From NCBI GenBank assembly GCA_025769875.1, contig JAGFNK010000803.1, positions 1 to 21,417 of the forward strand: 21,417 nucleotides of DNA, given 5' to 3'. Shown here in pieces: positions 7,861 through 17,157 of the stretch (position 1 is its first letter; every line of letters begins with the position of its first letter). The translations under genes and the position numbers were made by a program. Below the pieces are notes generated by a model. The model did no database searches. It had not been told where the DNA came from and saw nothing but the letters and a program-made list of their open reading frames with translations. This stretch comes from Russula earlei. Lineage: Eukaryota > Basidiomycota > Agaricomycetes > Russulales > Russulaceae.

Positions 7861-9562
7861 ATGGCCGACCCGACGAAAGCGGAGACGGATCAGGTATTCA
7901 CGGTCCTCAAAGCCGGCAAAGGAAACAAGGTTCGTGAACAGGGTGATGGGTTTGAATATAGCCAACGATGATTGCAGATGTGCTTTGATTGCCAGGCTCG
8001 CAACCCGACATGGGCCAGCGTCACCTTTGGGTTATACATCTGTCTTGATTGCTCTAGCGTGCACCGTAACATGGGCGTGCATATCTCATTTGTTCGGTAC
8101 GCTCTTGTTGCGATATCGAGCCGCATTGCTTTTCCTCTGAGTATTCGTCGCGCAGCTCGACCAATCTCGATAGCTGGCAGCTAACACAACTTCGTACGAT
8201 GAAAGTCGGCGGTAATGGCTCTGCTACCGAGTTTTTCACCCGACATGGCGGCGCATCCTTGCTGACCGACTCTGATGTCAAAAAGAAATACACAAACCGC
8301 GTAGCTGACTTGTATAAGGAGGAGCTCGCCCGTCGCGTCAATGAAGACGTATCCCAGTGCGCTCCCGTCACGTCTATACATCAACTAGCCTCTGCTTATT
8401 CCGCAAACGCAGGTTCCCAAACGGCATTGTCGTTGACGGCGTCGATACTTCCAAAGCCGCTGCGCACGATGCCTCAGCTGAAGACGATGATTTTTTCTCG
8501 TCCTGGGAAAAACCCGCTTTGGCGAAATCGAAGTCCGGTGCCTCATCACAATCTGCTGCCCCACCATCCATTGGGCGTTCACCCTCTGCCCTTGCGCAGA
8601 GTAATATCGTGGCGCCGCGAACAGTCACATCCTCGGCCCTGCGCTCAAACTCTGCCTCAGCAGCCGGCATGGCGCGCACGCTGACTTCGAGTAGTACATC
8701 ATCATCTGGTACGAGTGCGGGCACAGGGACTACACGACCCGTGAAGAAAGGCCTTGGCGCAAAGAAAGCTGCGCCTGTGGACTTTGCTGAGGCTGAGCGC
8801 CGTGCGGCTGCCGAAGCGGAGCGGATCCGTCAGTTGGGATATGATCGCGAGCGTGAAGAGGCTGAAGCACAGGCAGCGCGCGAGGCTGCAGCGCTCGAAT
8901 TAAAGAAGAAGAGTGCCACTGCGAGTATGAGTGGTGTTAGTCCGGTTTCTGCGGGTGCCAGCTCCGCCGATTTGGACAGGCTTGGGATGGGTGTGAAAAA
9001 GCTCGGATTTGGTGCGTTGCCCCGCGCCCAACAGGCGGCTGCGGCACCGAAAGTGTGCGTGTTTCCTCCCACGTCGGTAGTTGCTGAGTTGTCATGCCCT
9101 CCGTTAAGGTCATCTGCCCCAGTCGTGGACGATTCACCGACGACGGCTCGCGAGCGGTTTGGGAACCAAAAGGCGATCTCGAGCGACATGTTCTTCGAGC
9201 GGGGCACGTATGACCCCACTACCGTTGCTGAGGGACGAGCACGGCTCGCACAGTTCGAAGGCGCGACCTCGATTTCGTCGAATCAGTATTTCGGACGTGA
9301 CGAAGAAGAGGCTCTCGCGCATGGATCGGACGGTGGCATCCTAGGCGACAGCAGCCTTGTTGGACTCGAGAACGCTGCACGGGAGGCTTACTCGCGCATC
9401 ATGTCAAACCCGGACGTGCAGAATCTGGGCGAGAACATACGTTCTGGGGCTCTCAAGGTGCGTTGGGCTTCTTCACGTGGCGCGGGGATCACCGAACACC
9501 TGACGGCATTCATTGCGTTCACCTAGCTCTCAGATTATTTGGCGCAAATGTCAGAGCGCTAA
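7861..9562 (+). CDS. GLO3: Glo3/ARFGAP2-3-type Arf GTPase-activating protein
   Basis: The enzyme stimulates GTP hydrolysis by Arf1 on Golgi membranes and takes part in COPI vesicle traffic to the ER (family knowledge). Proposed model: join 7861-7929, 7978-8096, 8156-8356, 8413-9457, 9527-9562; the 1,470 nt stay in frame and give 489 residues. The ArfGAP zinc finger is CX2CX16CX2C at C25, C28, C45, C48, with the conserved R53 of the VHRNMGVH block. A charged Ala/Glu/Arg-rich coiled-coil-like stretch lies around residues 250-300. Two ISS-type Glo3 motifs follow (residues 385 and 417, the second ISSNQYFGR). The 36-nt last exon is supported by a GTGCGT...CCTAG intron and a natural ending ([11 protein letters not shown]). 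Introns are 48-69 bp. A TATATAA directly abuts the start codon (7854-7860), too close to act as a TATA box for this ATG. Confidence 0.93.
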
Positions 9563-9726
9563 TTTGGAGTATAAAGCGCTGGCCTCTACGCGTGTGGGGA
9601 ACAACATTACAGGGACTGTTTGTGTGAGATAATTCCATCGTCCTTGCACATTACACGTTGCGGTGATATCATACTGTTTGCGATGTTCGGCATGAATCTA
9701 ACATACCCAGGCCTTTGAGTTCTGAG

Positions 9727-9751
9727 GCGGTGTTCTGTAACATAACACCGC
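9727..9751. other. Perfect 8-bp hairpin downstream of the ArfGAP gene
   Basis: GCGGTGTT (9727-9734) and AACACCGC (9744-9751) are exact reverse complements with a 9-nt loop. It lies 165 bp after the stop codon. No T run follows, and a role is not evident. Confidence 0.5.
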
Positions 9752-11255
9752 AGGGGAAAATGTTCAAGTCGGCAAATTCCGCGTACAAGCATCCGGGATC
9801 CTCCCGAACATGGCCCAAGGCGCCTCTTGCTATACTTTCCGGGCCAACATCTTGTGAAATTGGACACGGCACCACGAAAAGTTAACTCGCATCTGATCAG
9901 GTCACACACAAGATGATCCTGTGCAGGACTGCCTCATGCCTGTGCTTAGCTTCTCCCGATGATGGGTCCCGGGCTGTGACCGGGCTCGATGAAGGGGTCA
10001 CCGTGCAATAATGTTGTGACTGAGTCCTCGCCTTTGAATGACGACGTTCAGATTATTGTTTTCTATGCCGAAAGTATGAGGGTGTCAGATGATGAAATAC
10101 CTATGCAAAAACACGGATTTGTCGCCGAGTCGAGGCTATCCGTCGCTGATGGCCCTCTGCTTTCAGCCGTTACGCCTCAGTTTGAGCTAGAGAGGCTTTC
10201 GATGTGTGCACGAAATAAGTTGTACGTTCCATGGGACATCAATGCCAGGCTGGGTAGCAAGCACGAGAGGTCTTACTGAATTCGCACAGCCCAAGAGTCC
10301 TCGGTCGTCTTTAGGTGGAATTCGGTCCTAACCGAAGTGCTAGTGGCGAGGCCGGTCAGGCGGCGGGCAGAAAACGGTCGTTTCGTTCGTCTGTCTCAAT
10401 CGGTGTGTACATCATTACATTTTAATTGGAAACATCCCGGCTGCACGGTCTGTGCCGAATGTTAGGTTGTCTCCGTTGTCACCGCTGCCGCAAGCAACCC
10501 CATAAGGCCTATCGTTCAGTTCAGTAATGGGATACCATCGACGCCAAACGCGATGAATTGTGTAGATTTCAACCGGAAACTCACGTTCAAAAGCGGCGCT
10601 GTGGCGGCCAGCCATTGGATCACTAGAACCCTCGAATGTTGTTCGGTCCAGCTGATAGGCTCGGTGCCAGCCTATTTAGTTCGCAAGTATGGCTCAGGAA
10701 CGCGTGCGTGCGTCTTCGGGACCATCAACGCTTGTCGGTCGCTGCAGTCTGTGGCGGCGCGTACTACGGTAATTGTAAAGGAGAGATAAGGCGCCTTCCC
10801 ACTCCCCCAAACTGGCGCGCGTTTCGCGGATCTCCCCGCAACCGCGACGCGACCATCGCAGTGTCGTGATCTCGACCGGTCCTCTTACCCCCTCCCAAAG
10901 TCGGATTCTCCCGAAATGAACACGGCTAGTTCCGGACGCGTGCCTGTGTTAGTGATTGCTTAGACGCGCCTCGTCGTGTCCGTGTCGTGTCCCACCGCCG
11001 ATCGACCGTGACGTTCGACGCTCCAAGCAGGCGCGCGAGACTTCAATAAAATTTTCGTCATTTCGGCATTTAGCGGTTCGGGTCATTCCGACCGTACCCT
11101 GCTAATTGGCTACCCCTGGACGCACATTTCCTGGCATGATGATTTTGGTTTTGGTCTTCTGTCCTGCCTGCCGCCTGCGATCGAACACGCGGGCGCACGA
11201 GGTCGGCCGATCTACTGGGACGGGCAGACATCAACGACGGGTGGGGCGCGAGGCG

Positions 11256-11266
11256 GTATTTATATC
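11256..11266 (+). promoter_or_regulatory. TATA-like box of the 11338 gene
   Basis: GTATTTATATC lies about 75 bp upstream of the proposed start codon, in a position typical of fungal TATA boxes. It is supported by sequence only. Confidence 0.45.
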
Positions 11267-11337
11267 CTCCCAACACCCCAAGTTGATTCACTGGCTCGAC
11301 TCTCCGGTTGACACTTTGAAGACACTTGCATCACTCA

Positions 11338-12179
11338 ATGGCTCATATCGCTCCACGCACAGACATCGGGGATGCTGGCTATGGGGGAAACGCCTTTCCC
11401 CAATCCGAATCCCCGCTGCGTTCGTCCTCCTTGTCTGAGGATGAAAGCGCACCTTCGCAGAGTGCGCCAATGGTATCCTCCTTCCTTATGCTTATGTTAT
11501 TTAAAGCGTACTGACACTCCGTGAGGATGCACTTCCCTACCACTTCGCAGGCCATTTCTCCCAATGGGCACCTGCTCTGTCCTCAAGCGGTCCCGAGCAT
11601 TTTGGCATGCCATATACCAACAACATCACAAGCGGTTATGACGCTCGGCCCGTCACGCAGTACAATGCTCCGCATGCTCCTGCAATGGCGAGCCAAATTT
11701 CCTGTTTTCGCCCTCCAGAAGGATAATCATTATTATTATTATTTCACTAGAGCGGTGCGTCTCCGTACAAGAACTATGGTCCGGCAACAGGCAACGCGAA
11801 CAGGATCCAGGACAATAGGTTCCCCTCCGGAAGAGACCTTCACGCCCGGTTCTCTACTGTGCGTTTCGACTAACGTCCCCATCTTCTTCGAGTCTCCCTA
11901 ACTCAGCAGTAGGGCCAACCTTCGTCATCAGGCAGTGTGATCGAGTACGGGCCGAGCTACGGAACTTTTCAGGCTGGCGCCTACGGTGCGGCTGACTCCG
12001 AGGAACAAAGTTATGCGGCCAACGCCGAAGCGCCCGCGCCCTCGCCCTCGGAAAACCTGAGAACCTTCGCCAGACAATATATTCTCCATCCCGGGACCCG
12101 CATTGACACAATCAACATATCGAGCGGATACGGTCGCGTCAGAGTGACCATCACCTTGGAGGCAGCGGACGGCATTTGA
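11338..12179 (+). CDS. Hypothetical protein, 223 residues, four exons
   Basis: I do not recognise this protein. Proposed model: join 11338-11472, 11526-11687, 11751-11858, 11913-12179 (672 nt, in frame). Introns are 53, 63 and 54 bp. Intron 1 is GTATCC...GTGAG with a CTGAC branch-like site. Intron 2 must start with GC (GCGAGC) to keep the frame, and contains an ATT microsatellite. Intron 3 is GTGCGT...CAGTAG with CTAAC. Residues 1-45 are Ser/Glu-rich. The middle is rich in Tyr, Gly, Pro, Asn and Gln, so probably disordered. The last 45 residues look folded: an amphipathic LRTFARQYI helix, then alternating hydrophobic strands ending RVRVTITLEAADGI. There is no signal peptide, membrane span or zinc motif. 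A nuclear or regulatory role is possible but not shown. The frame consistency over three introns is the main support. Confidence 0.6.
11688..11750 (+). other. Probable GC-AG intron of the 11338 gene
   Basis: Frame continuity between exons 2 and 3 requires a phase-0 intron ending at CACTAG (11750). The only nearby donor of normal distance is ATG/GCGAGC at 11688, a GC donor. GT donors nearby give the wrong phase, except GTCACG further upstream, which would make a longer intron of about 90-100 bp. The intron contains an (ATT)n run. Confidence 0.5.
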
Positions 12180-13063
12180 TTCAGAAATCGGCATCGTGCT
12201 GTGATTCATAATTTCGAAGGAATAGCCATTGCCTGTGACCGATTTCCATGGGAAGCATGTACTACGAAAAAAATGTGATGGAATGAGACATGGAATCGTG
12301 GTCGGAGAAATGCAACGACTGGCCAAATAGCAAGAGTAGCTGCGAGATCGTCGGCTCCAGTAGGAATTCTATTCATTCCTCCCTCCCCACAATTTGAATG
12401 CCCTCGCGTAGTGTGAACTACCGAGTGGCGCAGGGTCATTTGCAAATACGTGAACTATCAGCCGAAGCGTCGATATTCGTGTAGTTGACCGGCCTTAGAC
12501 TCAGATGGAAGAGAGGATCAGCAAACGGGCCCCTTCCTGGTAGACGGGCTCTCCATGTTCTAGAATCGGCCATGGGAAACCCCACCACCGCACCCCATCC
12601 GGCGCTGGGTGAAGATGTCATCGTACCTGACCCTTTCACCTGATACCAGTATAAACAGGGTAGCTTGCCAGTCTCCTTGGCCGAAAACCATACCTCAGTC
12701 TTCATTTGGGATTGTGTGGATAACTTTCCATGTGTTTGTCGTGTGTCCCTTGGTGGATTGTAAGGACTAGCTAATTGCGGCTCCTCTTCGGCAGAGATCC
12801 CTTCCGCAGTAGCTAGTCCCAAGCTTCACAAGCTTCAGAAGGCCATCAATTCGGAAGGACAGGCAGGAAGGGGTGAAGCACATTGGCACCGCGACAGCAC
12901 GGCAAAGACCTAAGTAAGCCCTTTTGCAGCCCCAGTGGACGGCTCGCTGGCGTGAGTTCTTGGGTAGACTCGTTCTGGTGACACCCTTCTCGAGTCGTTG
13001 GTCCGGCTTGCTGGACCCAGGAGCTCGCATTTACACGAATAATGGAAACGCGGGTTACGGCCG

Positions 13064-13170
13064 ATGCAAACCCCCAAATGCAATGAGCCATATACGGCAC
13101 TGCTGCAGGTCATGTGCAAAACTCCAATGAGCGTTTAAATAATTCAAACGTTTACCATGGGGGTTTGCAT
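13064..13170. repeat. 107-bp segment with 12-bp perfect terminal inverted repeats
   Basis: ATGCAAACCCCC (13064-13075) and GGGGGTTTGCAT (13159-13170) are exact reverse complements bounding a 107-bp segment. A smaller inverted pair CGTTT...AAACG (about 13132-13150) lies inside. No clear target duplication flanks it. It may be a tiny MITE-like element, a cruciform-forming site or chance. Confidence 0.45.
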
Positions 13171-13216
13171 GCGCCATGCGATCGTCTCGCAGATTTCCGC
13201 TTCACCTTGCGGGGGT

Positions 13217-13228
13217 GGGGGGGGGGGG
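13217..13228. repeat. Homopolymer G12
   Basis: Twelve consecutive G preceded by GGGGGT. Length may be unreliable in the assembly. Confidence 0.9.
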
Positions 13229-13462
13229 CTAGCCCAAACGAAACGATACGCCACACACCCAAGGCCATGTAAGGAGGCCTCGGGCGGGCTTTCGGAGAAG
13301 GTGTACCTGGAAATTGAATAGACAGCCTCGCCATGCCCACGTCGGGTGTTCGAGTTGCTGCGTACGCGTATGTGGTCTTTGAATGGATGTGTTGTTGCAA
13401 TGAGCCTCGCATTCGTCGCAAGGGGCTACCTGAACGGACCTCCCGTCCATCCAACTTTTTCC

Positions 13463-13477
13463 TTTTTTTTTTTTTTT
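13463..13477. repeat. Homopolymer T15
   Basis: Fifteen consecutive T. On the minus strand it could be a poly(A) tail of an old retroposed copy, but no source sequence is recognisable beside it. Confidence 0.9.
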
Positions 13478-14242
13478 CGGGCGGAGTTGGGAGTTGACAA
13501 AGCGCAAGTACAGCGTTTCGGAAGCTGACACGTGCCGCTGAGCGCGATCGTATCATCTCTCAAAAATTTCTTGCCATGAACCAGCGCAATCGATCGACCG
13601 TGACCCACGTTCATCTAACCATGATTGCCACGCCGCAATTTTTAATATCCGAGGTCGAATCTACTTACCGCCGGTGCCGGAGCCCGGCACTGATGCAGTC
13701 TCCAAACGCTCAACGTGGCGGAAGGGAGATAGCCAACCTTGTGAAGCGCCCGGACGCTCAACTATTACTTCCTCCGTCGGGGTCGCGAGAACCGCGCGCA
13801 CGCCTAGCCCGGGTTTCCGCCGACTTGTACTGCCAGCATGAAATGACAATATTAGTGATGCACCGTGCAGGGTTCCTTGGCGGCACAGGGGTGCGCCACC
13901 TGGACAGCGTCGTTCCACTATCACCACCAGAGGACAGACGGTTATTCCGATTTCTGCAGCGAGCACCATGCCTACGCGAGCTGCCTGATTGTTCAGCCCT
14001 ATGCAGGTATTGGCTCGCATGTCTACAGTGTTGCTGGGAAGAATGCGCATCCTTATCCCTGCCGATGAGACGTCTTCTTACATTGGCATGCTAGTGGTTC
14101 AGGTCGATGAGGTCGTTTCTAGGAACCACAATCAATGAGTCAGGGAAACCCAACTATCGGACTGACCCACTGACTTCATACACCTAGATGTCTATTCGTC
14201 CCTCCTGTTTGCACGTCCACCTACTTGAGAACCCAGCCGACG

Positions 14243-14442
14243 ATGTCGGGTGATGCATCCTCGCAGAAGGCCATCAGCCTGACTAGCACTCCCGGTGCAG
14301 TTGACAGTGACAACGATCCCGGGCCCGCAGAAGGAGTAAGCATATACACAGCAGATACAGTGTGCAAAGCTGATAGGCAATAATGACAAATACATTTCAG
14401 ATGTGTCCTTACTCCATCACTTTGCTTCGGCTCGCTTCCTGA
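14243..14442 (+). other. Exon-like pair with strong splice signals, 44 residues (doubtful)
   Basis: An ATG at 14243 opens a 31-codon Ser/Asp-rich frame ending at GTAAGC (14336), an excellent donor. The 65-bp candidate intron ends in TACATTTCAG (14400), an excellent acceptor. The next frame runs 13 codons to TGA (14440-14442). The product would be only 44 residues, so this may be a fragment of a dead gene, a leader exon with more exons not recognised, or chance. It overlaps a minus-strand candidate exon. Confidence 0.25.
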
Positions 14443-14624
14443 GCTGCCCGTTTCTCCTGCTCTATTTCTTTCTGCCTGGGCTCGGCAGCCTCTTCTATCG
14501 TGATTCCATGAATATACACTCGTCGGATCATTCTCCTTGTTAAAATGTAGCATTTCCGTGACTCGGGGGTTAAAATCTGAGTCGGTGTGGCCGTCTGGTC
14601 CAGAAGTGTCCTCTGGTGGGGCAC
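14409..14624 (-). other. Possible 3' exon on the minus strand, charged coiled-coil-like end (doubtful)
   Basis: A minus-strand open frame ends with an EEAAEPRQKEIEQEKRAA stretch before its TAA at 14409-14411, a composition typical of real coding helices and unlike its neighbours. No good start or acceptor could be fixed; a second minus-strand frame overlapping its upstream half also looks protein-like. It could be a further exon of the gene at 15410-14707 if that gene's last intron is misplaced. Confidence 0.25.
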
Positions 14625-14706
14625 AGGGAAGTGGGGGAATACCGTACGTGATGTTATTCGCGGTATGCATTTATTACTTCGAAAACGTCATCACACGCTT
14701 GCTGTG

Positions 14707-15410
14707 TCAGGATTTGTTCTCGGCAGCATCACAGACATAGTCGAGGAAGACGGTAGAGAGTAGCGAGCCTTCGCCTTGGAAGAGTGTATCGACATTCGCA
14801 CGTAGAACGAGGGAGACACCAGAATCTACCTCCAGTATGGAGGGTTTGAAGGCTGCCAACGATGTCGGGTCGTAATTTTCAGCTTCTTCAACCAATGAAG
14901 TGTGATGTCATCACCCTTCAATGCTTGAAGAAGCCTGTGTTCGGAATACAGCCCATAGCTTTTGGTGTCTAAGATTGGTGAAAACGGTGCCTAAATATGA
15001 TTTACCCAAGTTTCACACCTTTATGAAGGGAAGCTCCCCTATACCAAGCTGCGAAGGCAAGGCAACATTTGTTATGCCATCAATCCCAAGGCAGTGTCGA
15101 GTTGAATCACTTCTGCAACGTATTGGAAAACAAAGTCATCAAATAGTGACCGGAAATCTTACCTCGTCACCTTTGCTCCTGGGAACCACATCACAGTGCT
15201 CTTCTGCCACTTGTGTAATAACACAGGCATGTCCATCTTGACATCGTCTCTGAGATCGTGGCGGCGTGGTGTCTGTTCAGTAGATGTTAATCGGTCGTCA
15301 TGGTTTACAAAGGCACAATTGTCTGGGAAAGTGGAGACACTGAACAGCAAGCTTATCCAAAGGCCGATGGTAGTACGTATTTTTGGCATTGGCAAATTCG
15401 TGCTTGTCAT
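14707..15410 (-). CDS. Hypothetical protein, 171 residues, four exons
   Basis: I do not recognise this protein. Proposed minus-strand model, in order of transcription: 15410-15163, 15112-15045, 14968-14915, 14852-14707 (516 nt, in frame, ending TGA). Intron 1 (50 bp) has GTAAGA and GTTGCAG, both strong. Intron 2 (76 bp, GTATAG...TCTTAG) and intron 3 (62 bp, GTGATG...TGGCAG) were chosen because they alone keep one frame open. A CATATAAC box lies about 50 bp upstream of the ATG, and AATAAA follows the stop by about 40 bp. Features seen: residues 14-30 are hydrophobic (IGLWISLLFSVSTF), then a charged stretch, a VLLHKWQKSTVMWFPG block, and an end section LEVDSGVSLVLRANVD...FLDYVCDAAENKS. It may be soluble or carry an N-terminal anchor. 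It is divergent from the EB1 gene with 343 bp between the starts. An unspliced 36-bp in-frame intron within exon 1 is possible. Confidence 0.45.
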
Positions 15411-15753
15411 TGGGTGTTGTAGAAATGAAGCGAGAGGTTCGAGCTCCGACAGGACGGAGTTATATGCCCGCCCCTTTCATCACGGTCTAAAAAATGGTGG
15501 GAGTGGGATAACGATTTTCTTTACTGAAACTCCGCTCGGCAGCCTCACCCACCGTAAGCCTGCGCGGTGAATGGTGGATCTATGATGTCATTGAGATGGG
15601 AACAGACAGCCTTCAGAGAAGAAATGGGGATCGAGCGAGTAATACAAAGTGTTAGATTTCACGTGGCCGCAAAAGTCCATCGGATTTAGCCGATCTGTTT
15701 TATCTCAGCTCGCACATCACAATCTCTCCTTCTTCACCAATTACACGACAATC

Positions 15754-16844
15754 ATGGCCGAGTCACGTTCAGAACTTCTTGCATGGCTCAACGAGCTCCT
15801 CCAGATCAACTATACGAGGATCGAACAGTGCGGAACCGGCGGGGCTTACTGCCAAATCCTCGATTCTGTCTATCGTACGCCCATCCAAACAGCCCTCCCG
15901 CTTGCTCTGGATTTCCCGCTGACATGTATGTCTGCTCTCAGTGGACGTGCCAATGACGCGCGTAAAAATGAACGCAAAACACGAGTATGAATTTATCGCG
16001 AATTTCAAAGTGATGCAGAACGTGTTTAAAGCGAAGCGTATAGAAAAGGCACGTTTGCGTCCCTCTGTACCTTCGAAATAAATGCAACCCTTCTCCCCTG
16101 ACACCGTTGGTCTGCAGCCCATCCCCGTAGAAAAGCTGGTAAAATGCAAAATGCAGTGCGTCCTTTCTTTTCTTCCCTCTCGGGTTTCCTCGGGGCGTGC
16201 TCTTCAGTTCCCCTCACGCTCACTTGTCCTGACAACGAAGGGATAACCTCGAGTTCCTGCAATGGATGAAGCGTTTCTGGGACACTAATTACCCGGGACA
16301 TCAATACGATCCCGTCGCGCGACGGCGTGGCCAGCTGACTGAGACCCCCGCAACACTTGCCCCCATTGCATCCCGCGTAGCGAACACAACTACGAGTGCG
16401 GCTGGTGCCCGGTCCGGGGGCAAGACGCCTGTCGGCGGTCATCGTGCAGGGAGCGCATCAGCCGTGAACCATGAGCAGGTTCTCGGACTCCAGGCCCAGC
16501 TGAAGGAGATGTCCGCACACCTCGAGGGCCTCGAGAAGGAACGTGACTTTTACTTCGCCAAGGTCTGTCTCTTTCACTGTTTTAGCGGCCATGATGTGTA
16601 CGTTCCATAGCTACGCGATATCGAAATCTTGGTGCAGCAACAGATGGAAGATCTTGCAAAAGATAACCGGGAGGATTTCACACTCGCAGAGATTCAGAAA
16701 ATCCTTTATTCCACCGAGGTATGTCATTGATCCATCCATCCTTTTTGTCGTCATTAGAATGCCTTGTGACGTACGATACGCCAGGAGGGCTTCGAGGTGC
16801 CAGATAACGCAGCTGCGACAGGCGACGAGGAGGAGACGTTTTAG
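15754..16844 (+). CDS. BIM1: EB1 family microtubule plus-end binding protein (Bim1/Mal3 type)
   Basis: EB1 proteins track growing microtubule plus ends and recruit partners such as CAP-Gly and SxIP proteins (family knowledge). Model: join 15754-15874, 15942-16048, 16118-16155, 16241-16562, 16611-16718, 16785-16844 (756 nt, 251 residues). Residues 1-117 form the calponin-homology domain: [10 protein letters not shown] at the start, [32 protein letters not shown], and [16 protein letters not shown] Ser/Thr/Ala/Gly-rich linker follows (about 118-165). The EBH dimer domain lies at about 166-238, with the diagnostic [17 protein letters not shown]. The chain ends acidic with a terminal aromatic (GDEEETF), similar to the EEY/F tail that CAP-Gly domains bind. 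Introns are 67, 69, 85, 48 and 66 bp; intron 2 starts with GC (AAG/GCACGT), since no GT donor keeps the conserved KRIEK-PIPVEK junction. Length is in the usual 240-320 range. Confidence 0.95.
16049..16117 (+). other. GC-AG intron of the EB1 gene
   Basis: The exon ends AAG and the intron begins GCACGT and ends CTGCAG. Family conservation (RIEK directly followed by PIPVEKL) and phase 0 on both sides fix the ends. The nearest GT, 4 bases further on, breaks the frame. Confidence 0.8.
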
Positions 16845-17157
16845 GCGGGTACATTGTCTTTCACACGTATATCTAGTCACTACAGCATCATCCGTCATAC
16901 CCGTAGCTCGCCGTCTTCGCTTTTTCTGGCTCCTAGTGCCGATGTAATTTCCATAAACTTCGCTAGTATATATGCAACTGAACCAGTGGAGGCCATCCGT
17001 TGGCTCACTTGTGGCGAGGCAAGTATTTGGCAAACTTGAAAGCCCGGGAAGGAGAAGAACCGAAAGAACGAATGATTCTACGATTGCGAAGAGCGTCGAT
17101 TAGGATTAGACTTGACGATGGTTGAGTGACCTTATAGCTTATCGGCCTGCACTTGGC

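Larger units (their letters stand above)
9563..11337. other. 1.8-kb intergenic stretch
   Basis: No gene could be supported. The best open frame (9989-10279, 96 codons, plus) has no family resemblance and no splice-linked neighbours. An 8-bp hairpin lies near 9727-9751. Bases 10790-11040 are GC- and CpG-rich, as in fungal promoter regions, and the last 90 bases hold the promoter of the next gene. Confidence 0.6.
12180..14706. other. 2.5-kb stretch with no secure gene
   Basis: Several open frames exist (for example 12822-12436 minus, 13576-14094 plus, 14050-13661 minus) but none resembles a known family, and the two around 13600-14100 overlap on opposite strands. Low-complexity tracts include G12 (13217-13228) and T15 (13463-13477). 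Two short exon-like pieces occur at 14243-14442 (plus) and 14624-14409 (minus) and are listed separately. Confidence 0.5.

Noticed and set aside
9989..10279. 96-codon open frame on the plus strand
   Set aside because: Isolated, no family resemblance, no promoter or splice context; kept only as a note in the spacer entry.
12436..12822. 128-codon open frame on the minus strand
   Set aside because: No recognisable motif, no flanking exons, and two other frames of similar quality overlap its upstream side.
13576..14094. 172-codon open frame on the plus strand and a 129-codon frame opposite it
   Set aside because: Both have arbitrary composition (many Arg, Cys and Leu), no motif and no linked exons; they are mutually exclusive mirror frames of GC-rich DNA.
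14969..15018. Alternative 50-bp intron in the minus-strand gene (GTGTGA...TCTTAG)
   Set aside because: It leads to a stop after 16 further codons and cuts off the protein-like downstream exons; the GTATAG donor at 15044 keeps one frame through to the end.
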